From NCBI GenBank assembly GCA_036897485.1, contig JAYMTF010000490.1, forward strand, positions 1 to 35,155: a DNA stretch of 35,155 nucleotides. The letters run 5' to 3'. Positions 21,293 to 33,300 of the stretch are shown here, in pieces. The number at the start of each line of letters is the position of its first letter. Position 1 is the stretch's first letter. A program made the translations under genes and the position numbers. The notes under the pieces were generated by a model, which made no database searches, was not told the DNA's origin, and saw only the letters and a program-made list of their open reading frames with translations. This DNA comes from Pelargonium nanum. Its lineage: Eukaryota > Streptophyta > Magnoliopsida > Geraniales > Geraniaceae.

Positions 21293-21984
21293 GTTGATGT
21301 CGTCGAGGAACCGAAAATTTATCCTCAGGAGACGTATGATTATAAGGTATATTTTAGATATTGATATTGGATTTGGATATAATAAGAGTCAAAAGCATGT
21401 GGTTTTGGCAAATCCTTCTAGATTGGTGGTTAATGGTATACATAGAAATTGAAAATGGCTTGGATTATCATTATTATCAGTATATGATTGATTTCAGTTT
21501 GGAATAGAGTATTGTTGGATTTGGAAATGATTAGTCTTTTAATTTGCTTGTGTTATTTTGGTAAATGCTTTACAAGATTAAAGTTGCATGAAACCAACAC
21601 ACAAAAATAATCATGATCGAAAAAGTCATAACCCAAACATGAACAATGAGACTAATTTCCATTTCGGTTCTTAATTCTCATTCTCGAACAAAAGTTTCAA
21701 TCCAAACACTACATGATTCCCAAAATTTCTATACAAACCTATGTCGATCCCCAAGAACTGCAGACCATCGGTCTTTGTGTATTGGTGGCGACATGCATTA
21801 TCCCTAGAGTTGGCACAATTCGGGTTTCGGGTTTCAGGTTTTTTTGAAAAGACCTTACCCGAACAAAAAGAGGTGTGGCGCGGGCGGGTTTGATATAGAA
21901 ACTGTGCTAGTCATATGACCTGAAAATTTTTCGGACCTATTTTGTACAACCTGAACCTGCGGATCTTAGATGCCTGTGCGGATC
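21272..21984. other. Convergent gap between CAD and NUP98
   Basis: Both genes end here tail to tail, so it holds their 3' UTRs. It includes a MITE-like fragment near 21655-21714 ending AATCCAAACACTAC. At about 21800-21984 there is a block rich in TTCGGGTTT and CCCGAA words that resembles repeats at 31650-31780, ending with a 19-bp tandem duplication. Confidence 0.5.
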
Positions 21985-21996
21985 TTAGATGCCTGC
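21959..21996. repeat. 19-bp tandem repeat overlapping the NUP98 stop codon
   Basis: TGCGGATCTTAGATGCCTG is present twice in direct succession (about 21959-21977 and 21978-21996). The NUP98 stop codon (minus strand, 21987-21985) lies inside the right-hand copy, so the last codons of NUP98 are repeat-derived. Confidence 0.85.
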
Positions 21997-24900
21997 AGGT
22001 TCGGGTCCAAACTGTCGGTTCGGATTATCACATTCATCTTCATCGACGAGACTGTACTTACTGAAGTGCTCGACCCTGAACCTCCACTTTCCTTTAATGG
22101 GATCATACGACACAAAGGTTGCGCCTTGGTCCTCTACCTTCCTCTTCAGCATCTCCGAGTACTTCTCAACCTTCGGTCCTTCGGTGTATTGCTTCCCGGT
22201 CTTTTTGTCAAAGCATTTTATGTTGAGAAGCGTTACCTCGGCAGGCTTGTTGAGACCTTGTCCGACAGGAGGCTTTTTGCTATCGTCCATGTAAACTATC
22301 ACCTCTCGGTTGTTGAACTGAACAAGGGACTCAAGATCGAGTCTACGCACATCTGTTACGCCCTCAAATTTGATGCTGCCATAACCGTGCCTTCCAACCA
22401 CAAAGTCCTTGACACGGCGGCAAAACCCTGGATCGGATCTTTCCTTGGCCGCCAGTTCTTGGATTGTTGGTTCAGTGTAGTAGTCAGACCGACTGAGTTT
22501 TGGCAGTTGTGCTTCAATGTCAGCCTCACCAGCTCGGTGACCAGTAAGCGCCGTATGAGAATTGTCTCCTTTCTGAACTGTATGATCATCATGGACACCA
22601 TCAGGTTTGTGATTATCTTTGACAATACAGTCTTCAGCTAGATTTCCATTTCCTGCACAAAACAAGAACTTGATCTAAATCATAAATAATAAAATAAAGT
22701 GACAATAGTTTGAGAATACCGAAACAACGAGGGTCAATGAGTAGTTATACTAAGATTTTATTAATTTTTTGAAATTTCTACATACTAATTGCCCCGGTGG
22801 TATCAAAATCTACTTTATTCTTCAGAGATGGTCATCAAAATGCCATCTATTAGTTCATGAGAAAATTCAATATGATTACAATTTTTCTCTTTATTTGTTG
22901 GCAATATTATATTGACATGCACAATATGTCAAATGCATGGGTTGCACGTATAAACAATTACCCAAACTACTAGCCAATTTTCTGTAACATATGCAAACTA
23001 TTTTTTTCATCGCATCAAAAGGTGTAAATGAGTGTCATCAGCTTCATATGCAGAGGAGATTATTGCATAAAATTATATAGATTAACTGGTAATACTCGTA
23101 AAGAAGCATCACTTACCGCCTTTGTCCTCAGCACTGAAGCCATTTCGAGGAGGGTTGCTCGTCTTTTCAGAAACCTTGCCTGATCAGAGTTCAAATATCA
23201 AACTGTTAAAATTGCTGTGACACTTGCTGGACTCGTATTAGTAGGAAATTAACATATGGTACAGCAAGAAAATTTAGATGAGATACATAGTGCCACAAAA
23301 ATGATGATTTGAAGCACCAGTACTCTCTCTGCCTCGTACTCAGTACCCTAGTTTCTGTTTTTGGTCTATACACGAAACTTTTAAGTAAGGAAAAACTACC
23401 AAAATAGTCATTGAACTATCAAGACCCGAATAATTAGGTCCCTGAACTAAACTTATGCCAAAATGGTCTCCCAACTATTGGACCAATATGGACCCCAACG
23501 TTAACTTCCACCAACTATGCTGACTATGGCATTAACAAGTACATAAAAAAAATGAAACTAATATTTAATGGGTGTTAATGTGGGGACTTTTTGATCGTTT
23601 TCAATAATTGGGGGACCATTTTGACATAAAATTAGTTCAGGGGCCGAATTGGTAAGGTCCTAATAGTCATTCTCGCAGTTTATCCTTGAGAGATAAAATG
23701 AAAACCAAAACAATTAGAGCTGGTAATTCTAAAACAAAGACTAGAAGAGAGGTACATATTTGCATTTTAACAAGCTTCTCTTGCTTTTATTGATCAACAT
23801 AGGCATCATAATAAATCAACCAAAAAATGCAGTACCGGTTTAGAAAATATCAAAACTGAAAACTAGTAATCTATTGGACTCCAAGTGCTAGCCTAGTAGT
23901 ACAAAATACTTTTATAGATATATGTTTACTCCATGAACAATCAAGTGTCAAGTATAGCATAAACTGTGACAGGATTTTACCGTTCTCATGTACGGTAGAC
24001 GACTCCTTCAATGGAGATGCCTTCTCTGCACTGGCTCTTGAAGGCCATTGCTCGGTGGGACGAACGACTAGAGCTCTTGGATTCTCTCTGGGAATGAATA
24101 AAGCATCCGCCTTTGGTGTGCTTGGTCTTTCTTCATCATCACTAAAAAAAGGCACCTGCATGCAACAATCAGACGATGAGCACACAATTTGTATTTATAA
24201 CCCCATATAATAGTCAAATGATAAAAGATTTGATAAAACATCAAACGTAAACATATGTTACCTTTAGACCATCATTCTTAGGATGATATTTCCTTGCTGG
24301 AAATCTAAACCGCCTTTGAGACAAATGTCGAGAAGTCAACAAAGATGATATTCTAATGGGAGCAGGCTTGTCAACAACCTAATTTATGATAATATCAATG
24401 CCACATCAACACAATAAATCTCATTGAATTAGAGAGCAACTAAAAACAAAATGAATATGATTGCAGTAATTAAATTACAACAAAGTTCAGGACAAATCAT
24501 ACTCACCGGCATGCTGGAGATTCCATACTGAACTGAAGGTGCAGTTCCAGCTCGGCCAATTGACATTTGAGGCATTGCAGGTAGTGTTCCAAATGGATTT
24601 GTAATAGGCACCGGTTGCAGAATTGCAGGGGTCTGAGTGGCAATCCTGTAAATAGAAGTGTGCATCAGTATAAAATATTAGCTGGAAAAAAGTAAGCAAT
24701 GATATTTGACTTTTCTGTTCCATTAATCTTTACAAAAGTGATTGAATAAAACTACCAGAGAAGGCAATCATTAAATGCTAATCAGAAGGTAGAAGAGAAG
24801 ACTGGGAAATATAGAAAAAGCATGCTTGCAAGAATCAACCTATACGCAGAAACATAAGCAATGTGGCTCAGGTACAGACACAAACTAATGATACCATATT

Positions 24901-27900
24901 ATGATGAGTGTCATGATTCTAATAGAATTGAAGAGGTGAGTGGTCTACATGTTTTATTAATAAAATAAGAAAAGGAATCCAAATGATTTAAGAAGACAAT
25001 ACATACTGTTGTCCAAAGTTATTCTGGCCAAAAATGCTTGACGTACCACCAATACCAAAACCACTTGTACTAGCTGCATTGAAATCCATGTGATCAGTAA
25101 ATTTCAGAGCCAGTTAAATTCTAGTAAATAATAAACAGCCACAGTAACCTACCTGCTTGTGTCTGACCAAAGTTGTTAAACCCAAAAGAACCAGTTGTCT
25201 GTCCCGGCTGAGCTGACTGGAACTGTGTTGAGAGAGAAGGCTGCAGTGCAGATATATAAAGAATTAAAAGGCAAATCACCTATAGCATCAAACTAGTTTA
25301 CTAAAAAAACAATAGCAGGAATTTAAGAAAAACAAAGTAATGCAAAATAATGGTAGAAGTTTCAAGGTTGCCTTACCATTTGACCAAAACCGCTAGGGTT
25401 GCTTGAAATCATTGATGGAGTTGATGAAAACAGGCCCCCAAATCCAGTGGAAGGCGTGTTAAATATGCTTGATTGATTAAAGGAAGGGGCAGAATTTTGT
25501 CCAAAGGCTGAGGTGGTCTGCCCGAAAGCAGAACCTGCCTGTCCAAGAGAAGATCCAGACTGAAAAAGCCCAGTTGATTGAGTGTTACCAAACCCACCAC
25601 TGAATGCTGAAGTTGTTCCCTGGGCTGGACCAGAACCAAAAATAGATGGTGATGAGCCAAAAGCTGACGAGCTTGTTGTATTAAAAAGAGATGGTGTGGA
25701 ATTGGATCCGAAAGGGTTAGCAGGAGTGGATGTTTGAAATAAGGAAGGTGTTGATGAAGCTGTTCCGAAAGGGTTGGATAATGCGGAACTTCCAAATGCA
25801 GGAGATGAGGTAGCAAAACCTGTTCCACTAAAATTTGAAGTCTTTGGAGCAAATGGGTTTGAAGATGTAGAGGTGGAGAATGGATTTGAGGATGTTTGAG
25901 CAAATGATGGCGTAGGATTGAAAGGGTTGGACTGCGGAGCAGAGGTGTTAAATCCAATCCCACCAGAAGACTGACCACCTGGACGAGGTCCGCCTAGAAT
26001 GTGAAAAAAAAATAATATATTTTAGTCAGTGTCATAGCTTACAAAAGGCTTTATTTTCCAAATGCTAGTATGAACATTAATTTACACATACCTTTATCTC
26101 CCAATTGATAATCCTCCCATCTCAGTTCTTCATGGCTTTTATCTTTGTATACAGGCATGGCTGATATTGACTCTAGCTTTCCAGCAGACTGTGCATTACC
26201 ACCATCTGCCTCAGTAGTTGGCGTGTATGCTGCCACTCTGCTTCCCCCACTTTGTCCCCCAAAAGCAGACTGCCCAAAGCCAGTGTTTCCAAATGATGGG
26301 GTTGTAGCCTGGGCTCCTACATGATAGCTCATAAGAAGCTAAGTCAGAAAACAAATAAACCAAAATATACAGCATAAAGTATTAACCACCAACATGCTAT
26401 TCCGCATATAACCAACCATCAAATGGCGGCACTTACCAAATGGGGAACTCTGAGCTCCAAAAGGAGTTGTACTACTTCCAAATGGGCTGCTGCTACCAAA
26501 AGCCGAAGTCGATTGGCCAAAAGCTGGAGTGGACCCAAAGTTAAAGGATGGGGTACTAGAAGCCCCAAAAGCAGGAGTACTTGAAGCCCCAAAAGCTGGA
26601 GCACTCGAAGCACCAAATGCAGGAGTGCTTGATGCACCAAATGCGGGAGCACTGGAAGCACCAAACGTAGGAGCGCTTGAAGCACCAAATGCTCCTCCAG
26701 ATCCAAAAACTGAGGTGTTTGAAGCACCAAATGCAGACCCTTGGCTACCAAATGCTGGACTTGCTGTTGAACCAAAGGCCGGGGAGCTTGTTGCACCAAA
26801 GGCAGGGGTGCTTGAAGCACCAAAAGCAGGACTACTAGTAGCGCCAAAAGCAGGTTGACTTGGTGCACCAAAAGGTGTTGAGGAGCCAAACATACTGCTT
26901 CCAAATGCCGGCTGTGATTGCTGAAATGAGTTTCCAAAGGGGCTTGGTTGAGTGGGAGTGGACCCAAAGCTTCCAAATGCAGGTTTCTGACCAAACATTG
27001 ATGATCCTATGAAATAAAAGTGGGCAATCCTATAAAATCAACACATATTGGAAAGATAACATATTACCTAATAAGACAAGACATTTATATTCTATCATAG
27101 ATTAGAAAATATAGTTCCTTTGAAAATTAAAGAAAACTATGATTGAATCTGTGCTAAAATCAAGTATCATCCCAGAAAATACACAACTAACACAGTGCAC
27201 AGCAACTGGAAGAATCAATCAATCAACCATCAAACTTCAAATCAAGAAAGCTAAACTATAAGTTTGGAGAAAATTTATATGGCTCGGCAATTAAGCCTGA
27301 CTATTTTTCATGTAATAGTTGAAACAAGACAGACATTAAATGTTGAAATTTGGGTCTAATAGCAGATACTTTGCTCAAAATTTCAGCCTCAAGGTTTGAT
27401 GATACAATCGATCATTTCCAGACTTGTTAAGGGGAGAATTTTACAGGATCACCATCACTTTGAATCTCCTTTCCCCTCCCAGAAAATGACATCGACACAA
27501 CCATAATTCCAATATACATGTGTAATAATATGCAAAGATACCACCAAATTATGATGATGAACTACCAAATGAAGGAGTAGAAGATGCTCCAAAAGCAGGT
27601 GTGGAACTTCCAAATGCCGGAGATGATGAAGCACCAAAGGTTGTAGTAGAGTTCATGGGTGTAGATGGTTGACCAAACACACCAGTTGAAGTGCCCCCAA
27701 ATAAGGAAGTCCCTGGCTGCGAACCAAATGGAGTTGTACTGCCAAAGGGTTTGGGAGCAAAAGGATTATTGCTCGCATTGTTTGTCTGTCCAAAAACTGA
27801 TGGTGAACCAAATGGGCTACTTGCATTGTTTGTCTGCCCAAAAGCTGTTAAGGAAAGGATTTTAATTAGCATTTCTGTTCTGTTCCCAAAGGAGCAAACA

Positions 27901-28315
27901 TTAACTATCATCATTATAAGCCGAACTTCAGGGAATACATAAATGAAAAGAACACAAAAATAGAACCACAAACGTCTAGGACAGGCACATGCAAGATACA
28001 AAATATAAGTAAGACTTTGTGCTCGTGCCCACAATGAAACAAAAAAAAAAAACACAAACTGAGTAAACTGATAAATCAATGAGATTCTAATTATCCAAAG
28101 CTCTTGTAAAAGGAAAATTGCAGTCACTCCACTGGAGCCTGGAAGACCAATATTGCCAAGCATATTGTGATCATAGAGCAAAAACAGAAGTAATCTAACC
28201 AGCTTTGAACTTAGTAACAGATACAAAATAGAAGTTTCACCAAACAGAACAAAGAAAATTATCCTACACAGAATAAGAACAAGCAGAAGCACTTACGGTT
28301 AGTTTGACCGAACAT
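21985..28315 (-). CDS. NUP98: Nuclear pore protein NUP98 (12 coding exons, 1008 aa)
   Basis: FG nucleoporin that builds the permeability barrier of the nuclear pore and aids mRNA export. Exons (minus): 28315-28297, 27844-27566, 27006-26437, 26316-26092, 25993-25377, 25240-25153, 25073-25007, 24645-24507, 24378-24262, 24155-23981, 23179-23117, 22652-21985. All keep frame; total 1009 codons with stop, close to Arabidopsis NUP98A/B (about 1,000). Residues 1-290 are dense FG repeats starting MFGQTN. A GLEBS-like RAE1-binding segment follows near 330-365 ([20 protein letters not shown]), then more FG/NPF repeats to about 650, a Ser/Arg linker ([15 protein letters not shown]) and the C-terminal autoproteolytic domain with [10 protein letters not shown] and the cleavage motif H982-F983-S984. 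Self-cleavage would release a 25-residue tail; plants encode NUP96 separately. A predicted leader exon is at about 28574-28700. Confidence 0.96.
23387..23687. mobile_element. 301-bp MITE in NUP98, same family as 6138-6324
   Basis: The left end AAGGAAAAACTACCAAAATA and right end TATTCTCG-like..CAGTTTATCCTT are imperfect inverted repeats sharing the AAGGATAAACT terminus. Interior phrases such as GTCCCTGAACTAAA, CCAACTATTGG and GGGGACCATTTTGACAT match the element at the DGK 3' end. No clean target duplication is visible. It lies in the intron between coding exons 10 and 11. Confidence 0.65.
26540..26870 (-). repeat. NUP98: Coding minisatellite in the NUP98 FG domain
   Basis: Within coding exon 3, near-identical 24-30-bp units encode FGASS(T/A)PAFGASS repeats about a dozen times. 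Codon choice is nearly the same from unit to unit, so copies have arisen by recent slippage or unequal exchange. Frames on the other strand here are shadows of the repeat. Confidence 0.85.
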
Positions 28316-28720
28316 CTTCGCTTCCGATTCTATAATCCAATAGCAGCACCAGATACCTAACTGATCCTTATCTGAAACAAAGCAGAATCCAAATCTAACA
28401 ATAAAATTTCAAACAAAACAAACCAAACAGCCAAAAAAAACACCAGTTCGTTAGAATCTAGCACCAAATTTCAAAAAACAAAAACTCAAACACAAACTCA
28501 TATATATACGAGTTCAGAGAACTAAATCTATATAATCGAAGCAGAGAATATAACACAATGCTAAGGAATTTACCAGAACTCGCATGAGATTGCGCGAATT
28601 AGGGTTTCAAATCGATCTGCTTCGCAGAGAGCGTGGCTTGGCAGCAACGACGACGATGATGATAATGAGCGAGACGATAGATTGTTAGAGCGAATCTGGA
28701 TTTTGCGGACTGGCGATGAG
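28316..28720 (-). promoter_or_regulatory. NUP98: NUP98 leader, leader intron and promoter side
   Basis: Just upstream of the ATG is a leader segment 28316-28371, then a probable intron with acceptor TTTCAG|ATAAGG at 28372 and donor TTCTG|GTAAAT at 28573, then a first leader exon from 28574 rightward. The start of transcription is not fixed. The pattern matches many plant housekeeping genes with a leader intron. Confidence 0.55.
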
Positions 28721-29340
28721 TCGCGACGACCTCGACGCCACAACCGGAACGATGGAGAAGATGCGAAAATGGAAGGAGCTGTAGCTGTGTGTGTAGCTTC
28801 TTCTCTCTGTAAGAAGAAACTGATGGAGCTATTGATAATAAAACTGAGTAACGTACTGAGCCGATTCGCGTCAAGTGAAAGCTAAGGGTGCGTTTGGTTT
28901 AAGCAGAAGATGGCTCTCAAGTCTCAACGCTCACTAAATTGTATGTGACATTATTTTTCTATGAATCATTATCAATGTCTAAATCTTTTTTATGGTTGAT
29001 GCTAGAGAATTTTCCATATATAAATTCGGTTTATGGTAAGTGGAAACGTGTATGGACAAGCCATGTGGTCAAGAGAGAAACGCAAATGAGTAATCAATAC
29101 ACTTGATTTATATGGGATATGCCGATTGCATAAGGCTGGTAGAGACCTCTCGTCGGATTTGTGAAATAAATGTCGATGGCATTGAGTTCGGTGCTTGAAG
29201 CAATGTTGGATGGCGAGGAGAGAGGACGGGAGATGCCGGGTAATGGGTGTTGTTTGTGGGTTGGTCGTATTCCTACGTGGTGGTGTTAGTCATGGTTAGG
29301 CATAAAGTTTTGGGAAATGCATTGCAAATATGATGGAAGT
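28721..29340. other. Divergent intergenic region, NUP98 side
   Basis: Presumed NUP98 promoter followed by AT-rich DNA. A GGGTGCGTTTGGTTT sequence at 28887-28901 resembles the start of common plant MITEs, but I could not find its partner end. No gene was recognised. Confidence 0.4.
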
Positions 29341-29869
29341 TTGTTTTGATGCAGACCAATGTTGTCTGTTATGAAAGCTCAACACCAAGGTTCACCTATA
29401 AGTTTTCTCAAGACACCCATGTGGCACAAAGTTCAGACTCAAGGTTCACTTATAAGATTGCTCAAGACAAAACTGCCTACAATGGACACATTCAAAGCAA
29501 TTCTCCTAGAACATGCTACACCTGCACATTTGTAAGAAGGTTCTCATAACCGAAAAAGTTGTGTTTTGAGGAAGCTCATGCCTTAGAGTCCTCGAACGAA
29601 TCAACACTCAGCAAGACGTTTTTTTTTATACTACAACAAGATGTTAAGTGTAAGAAGACGACACTCATCTTCACCATCCAAGTTGCTAGGACACCTATGA
29701 TAGAAACTCCTCAAAATTCAAGTCGTCATCCACTACGCTCGAGAGATAAATGGTGGCCTCATGCTCAAGTTCCGACCGGGCATGAAAATGGTAGTATTAA
29801 GAGCTTTGGAAAAACGACAGAGTTACTCGTATCCTGTATTAACCCCAACACGACCCGATAAAAGATAAG
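29341..29869. other. Unclassified region with a 44-bp imperfect repeat
   Basis: A short open frame (29346-29549) contains two copies of RFTYK(F/I)(S/A)QD, produced by an imperfect 44-bp direct repeat (CAAGGTTCAC at 29396 and 29440). A second frame follows at 29559-29861. Neither resembles a protein family I know, and there is no promoter or splice evidence. It may be repeat-derived DNA. Confidence 0.35.
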
Positions 29870-29935
29870 CCCAACAATTGGGCTTGGGGCCCATCACAAG
29901 CCCGAAAAGGCCCAAAAGCCCAAACTACTAAAAGT
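29870..29935 (+). promoter_or_regulatory. Cluster of GGCCCA/AAGCCCA (site II-like) motifs before the NAC gene
   Basis: Within about 60 bases are AAGCCCAAC, TTGGGCTTGG, GGGCCCATC, AAGCCCGAA, AGGCCCAAAAGCCCA. GGCCCA-type motifs are site II elements bound by TCP factors in plant promoters. They sit about 470-520 bases before the NAC start codon. Function is inferred from motif density only. Confidence 0.45.
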
Positions 29936-30045
29936 AGCAACTGACGCTACGCGGTTCGCTCGCACTCGCAACGGTCGCGCGTTCACACTGGTTAAACTCC
30001 TCCACGGCGCCGTTTCTCTGCCACTTTCCAACCGCTTTATCAAAA

Positions 30046-30064
30046 CCAATAATCCGAAGCCACG
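30046..30064 (+). promoter_or_regulatory. Perfect ERSE-I motif (CCAAT-N9-CCACG) in the NAC promoter
   Basis: CCAAT at 30046-30050, exactly nine bases, then CCACG at 30060-30064, inside CCACGTGG, which is also a G-box. ERSE-I is the ER-stress element bound by NF-Y together with bZIP28/bZIP60-type factors. It lies about 330 bases before the ATG and probably 100-150 bases before the transcription start. Confidence 0.65.
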
Positions 30065-30395
30065 TGGACCGTCTAAGTCAAACAGCAGTCGCTATGCTGA
30101 GCTGTCACCACCCCATTGGTCAGATCACAAAACCAAACCCAAAAACCGCTAGGAAGCTACACAGCTCTTTCGCTCTATCTGTTTCGTCTCTAACATCATC
30201 ACTCTCGCCTAGAAAAAGCAGAGCAAAAAGCTCAGAGCTTTAAAGCTTCACGTCGCTACTTTTTACCTCGTGGAGGAGAATATTTGAGCACTTGGGTTCT
30301 GATCTTCTCAGATTTTGGGAACTAGGGTTTGTTGATTTTGTTCATTTTGGTCAATTTTTGTCAATTTTCAACGTCTCTGTAATCGTCGGCAAGTT

Positions 30396-33300
30396 ATGGC
30401 GGCGTTGTCGGTGGGTTCGCTGCCGCTAGGGTTCAGGTTCCGACCGACCGACGAGGAGCTCATCAATCACTACCTCCGGTTGAAGATCAACGGCCGAGAT
30501 TCCGAGGTCGAGGTGATTCCGGAAATCGACGTCTGCAAATGGGAGCCTTGGGATCTACCTGGTTCGCTCTCTTTCTCGAGCTTTTTGAGCTTTTTATTTT
30601 ATTTGTTTCACTTCAAATTGGGAATTTTTCGAACAAATTCTGAATCTAAGGTTCCGATATTCACGGGATAATCAGCTTTATTCCCATCGATTCGTGCCGT
30701 ACATGTGTCAATTTCGCATACAAAATTCCAAATTTTGCTTCAATTGGTTGGTTTTTGAGAGAACCAATATAGGAATCTACCGATGATGTTGTTAACTTGT
30801 GGTTTCTAAATTTGGGAAGTTTGTGTTTTGTGTCTGAATTTCAGGGCTTTCGGTGATAAAGACTGATGATCCAGAGTGGTTCTTCTTTTGCCCGCGCGAC
30901 CGGAAGTATCCGAACGGTCATCGGTCCAACCGGGCCACGGAGGCCGGTTACTGGAAAGCCACCGGCAAGGATCGAACCATAAGGTCTCGAAAGTGTGGAT
31001 CCAATCCTGTTGGGATGATTGGGATGAAGAAGACTCTGGTCTTTTACCGAGGTCGAGCTCCCAAAGGCGAAAGAACCCACTGGATCATGCATGAGTACCG
31101 GCCTACCGAGAAGGATCTTGATGGTACTGGCCCTGGTCAGGTATATTCTTGTTGTGTTTAATCAAAAATTTGTTGTTGTAGCTGTAGATTGAGCTCGATT
31201 TAGTATGTATCTTGTCTGCACTATTTTCGTTGAGCTAAAGATGTGAACTTTGATCTTTAATCTTAAGCATTATGACACAGTTCAGTTGTAATTTGCATCG
31301 TCCGCTTTGAAATGCGGATGTTAAGTGCTTTGGTTGGTTATTGATCTCTTCACATGAGTCACTGAATTGTCTTAAGATTGTTATGCAAAAGGAGTGGATA
31401 GACGTTTTGCTACTTTCTCGTTTATGGATAAGTAATGGAAGCAATTTTCTTAGCTTTTGAAAGCTACTAAACTAGTTGCAGAATGGTTATTGAATTACCG
31501 CCTTATTCGGGTCTAGTAGGTGAAGTTTGTTTAACTTAGGTTTATCAAGTCTCATTTTTGGTGGTGTGAGTTTGAAGTTGTATGTGACAACTTGGTGGAG
31601 GTTAGCATGTTGCCAAATGTCAAGCCATATTATGTGCATGTCTGGAGCTTGACAATTCGGGTTTCAGGTTGAGTTTGGATTGAAATGTCTAGCCCAAACC
31701 CGACCCACGATAGGTGCTGCACGGGTTGAGTACAGGTTGCCCAACCCGACTCGTAGTTATCCACTGTAAACCCAACCCTGAAAATAATAGGCTATGTTAG
31801 CTGTTCATAGTTCGATCACATTGAGGGCCAAGTCCATTTATTGAAAAAGAAACATAGCCCTATTACATATATAGCAATTTGGTACTCTGTTCATTCATAT
31901 TTCTCCATTTTTTCATGGTGCAGAGTGCCTATGTTCTCTGCCGCTTGTTTCGGAAAGCAGACGAGACTGTTGCCAGTGCTCAGAAATATGATGAAGTGGA
32001 GCCGACAGGCTCTTCACCAACCACGACTAAGTCGTCACCTGATGACACAACATCGGATGTAGTACAAGAAACCGCTACTTCGGACATGCAAGTTGGAAAG
32101 CAGTCAGAAGGAATTAAAAGGTGGTTGACCGATAAGTTAGACAACATGACTCCAAACGCTGTAGTACCTGTTGAGAGTAGTTGCAATAGTTACTTGGCTT
32201 CTGATGCAGCGGAGGAAACAATTGTCGAGGTGATACATTGATTCTTTATTTCAACTTCGTTGTCTGATATCGTTTATTTTTTTGTGTGGTTTTAAGTTCA
32301 ATGATAAATGGTTGTGTTCTTTGAATCCAGGCTTATCCACCAAATTGTGAAGATATATCGTCTCGGTTTCGGACTCCTGATGAGCCAATACTTAACATGG
32401 GCTCTCCGTTTGCCAGTGACTTCGGCAACGATCGTAACGGGTTGCACTTTCTGGACGGAACCAGTGAACATGATATATCCCTCTCGGATTTACTTGATGA
32501 GGTGTTCAATAACCAAGATGCATGCTCGTATGAGGAGACGACCAGCCAGAAGAACTCTGCAGTTGGAAGCGATGCTCAATTGTCGGGTTATATGTGTGGC
32601 TTGCAAACAACACCTGCTGGAAACCCCTATGAAACAAAGGGATTGTACAATGGCGCGGACACCGACATGGCCAAACTACAGGTAAAAGAATAATTTGCAT
32701 TTCAGGTTTTAACTTTTAAGCCAACACAACCCATTTGTGAGTGTGCTGATACAACATGACATACTCAACCTGTTTAAATAAATGGGTTTGTATTGACTTG
32801 AAACAATTTAATATTGGACCCATTTTGGCACAATATGACCCTTAAATGGGTTACACAACCCCTGTATGACCTGTATAATTAAATGGGTTAGGCCGGTCCA
32901 GCGGGTTCAACACGAACATGACACGAATCACACGATTAACCAACATGACACAAATATGATTATGCTGAGCCTAAACTCACTTAAAAATTTGTGTCGAGTT
33001 GCAAGTTATGATCGAAATTGCCGGTCTGACCTTTTCTTGTTGTTAATTTCATCAAGTACCGTTGCGATATCTAGAAATTGACCTCTCTAGTCTACTTTTC
33101 AGTATAATCAAGAAATGGGAGCTTTTGGGTGGGTCAATGAGGATATGGATAGCAAGAACGTGTTTCAGATGGAAAATACTTTCAGGCCTTCACAAGCTGA
33201 CATGCCACTTCACGACCAAGAACTTGTGGGTGGAAACATGCGTTCCCTTTGGGAAAATACCGTCAGTCACGATCCTTTATATGCTGACTCTTCCATGGGC

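Noticed and set aside
21970-22641. 223-aa plus-strand frame opposite the NUP98 last exon
   Set aside because: The minus strand encodes the well-conserved NUP98 autoproteolytic domain; the plus frame has no family features.
26419-26994. 191-aa Leu-rich and other frames overlapping NUP98 exon 3
   Set aside because: They are alternative-frame readings of the FG repeat DNA; the same is true of the frames at 25409-25978 and 26529-26858.
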